A stretch of 64,000 nt of DNA. It comes from Synechococcus sp. ATX 2A4. GTDB lineage: Bacteria; Cyanobacteriota; Cyanobacteriia; PCC-6307; Cyanobiaceae. Within the stretch, counting starts at the first letter, position 1, and each line of letters opens with the position of its first letter. Both the position numbers and the translations under genes were made by a program. The stretch spans positions 328,715 through 392,714 of the forward strand of contig NZ_JAGQCV010000001.1 in NCBI RefSeq assembly GCF_024346375.1. The letters run 5' to 3'. The notes below the pieces were generated by a model that ran no database searches, was not told the origin of the DNA, and saw only the letters and a list, made by a program, of their open reading frames with translations. Below are positions 63,438 through 64,000 of this stretch, in pieces.

Positions 63438-64000
63438 TCAGGCCACCAGGTAGCCCTCCAGGCGCCGGGAGTGGGAGCGGATGCCGTCAAGGGCGCGGCG
63501 TTCAAGATTGCGGGTCTTGTCGCGGCTCATGCCGAGGGAGCGGGCGATACCGGTGAGGCTCATCGGTTCTTCGCCATCAAGCCCGAAGCGCATCTTCAGC
63601 ACATCGCGCTGCAGCTCCGGCAGTTGCTCCAGCAGTGCCAGCATGTCCCCCCGCAGGCATTCGCTGTCCACGCTCTCCTCCGGCAGCGTGCCATCCCCCT
63701 GCAGCAGGTCCAGCAGTTCCGTGTCTTCCCCGTCGCCCACCTTCGTTTCCAGGCTCACCGGCTGCCGCGCCCGGCACAGCAGGTCCTTCACCTCCTCCTC
63801 CGGCAACTCCACTGCCACCGCCAGCTCACTCAGCGTGGGCGTACGACCCAGCTCCTGGCTTAACTCTCGCTGACCCTTCTTCAGTTTGTTCAGCGTTTCG
63901 GTGATATGGATCGGCAGACGGATCGTGCGGCTCTTCTCCGCAATCGCCCGCGTGATCCCCTGCCGAATCCACCAGTACGCATACGTTGAAAACTTGTAGC
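63438..64000 (-). CDS. RpoD-family sigma factor (5' end outside window)
   Basis: The C-terminal 187 residues of a primary-type sigma factor. Region 2 ends with [20 protein letters not shown], followed by [19 protein letters not shown] (region 3), [16 protein letters not shown] and [16 protein letters not shown]. Region 4 reads [20 protein letters not shown] with the helix-turn-helix [20 protein letters not shown]. It resembles cyanobacterial group 1/2 sigma factors; which one cannot be fixed without the N-terminus. Convergent with the DUF2339 gene at 4 bases distance. Confidence 0.93.
   Translation of the reverse strand, partial: YKFSTYAYWWIRQGITRAIAEKSRTIRLPIHITETLNKLKKGQRELSQELGRTPTLSELAVAVELPEEEVKDLLCRARQPVSLETKVGDGEDTELLDLLQGDGTLPEESVDSECLRGDMLALLEQLPELQRDVLKMRFGLDGEEPMSLTGIARSLGMSRDKTRNLERRALDGIRSHSRRLEGYLVA

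Overview
The window looks like a chromosomal segment of a GC-rich picocyanobacterium of the Cyanobium / Synechococcus type. The indicators are a Ycf54 chlorophyll-cyclase factor, a CyanoP (PsbP-like) lipoprotein, a type III glutamine synthetase, a plastid-type ClpC, a group-2-like primary sigma factor, and a lysA-cdaA-uppS-bioB block. Genes are dense, many are joined by 4-base ATGA/GTGA overlaps, and I see no insertion sequence, prophage, CRISPR array, rRNA or tRNA.

Layout. 1-5 kb holds BolA (partial), a secreted repeat-like protein, an acyltransferase, pdxJ-ycf54, small hypotheticals and a metallophosphatase. 4.5-14.8 kb is a tightly coupled recC-recB-recD operon that runs into an MFS transporter gene. 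15-23.5 kb holds glnN, a cupin, a DEAD-box RNA helicase with a possible leader ORF, an ABC exporter and a ParB-like protein. 23.6-32 kb holds an LCP-family protein, a two-protein FUSC transporter coupled to a TolC-like channel, and a convergent minus-strand set (CyanoP, an FAD oxidoreductase, a HlyD-type adaptor, a small membrane protein) that may supply the missing efflux adaptor. 32-40 kb holds recR, lipA, a cyclic-di-GMP pair (a degenerate GGDEF protein plus an intact GGDEF-EAL protein), a PatB-like aminotransferase coupled to a flavin monooxygenase, and an internally deleted GAPDH pseudogene. 40-46.7 kb is a long minus-strand run: lysA, cdaA (c-di-AMP synthase), uppS, bioB, trhO, a GST-DUF952 fusion and a GNAT-like protein. 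46.7-58.3 kb holds rimI, clpC with a clear terminator, a glycerol-dehydrogenase-like protein, a hydrolase, a DUF2993 protein, cdsA, cbiT, an Orn/Lys/Arg decarboxylase-like protein, an ABC1/UbiB kinase-like protein and a membrane protein. 58.4-64 kb holds the most unusual locus: a small ribbon-helix-helix-like protein overlapping a membrane protein that joins a Swt1-type HEPN domain (RNRIAH motif) to a PhnD-like periplasmic binding domain. It is followed divergently by a DUF2339 membrane protein and then a sigma factor cut by the window edge.

Two core genes, recR and the ABC1 kinase gene, have no ATG, GTG or TTG where the conserved N-terminus must begin. The kinase gene has an AGGAG motif 8 bases before an ATC codon. 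These near-cognate starts, the HEPN-PhnD locus, the GADAF cyclase paired with a GGDEF-EAL protein, and the deleted GAPDH relic are the main points for follow-up. All family assignments were made by reading motifs; no database search was run.
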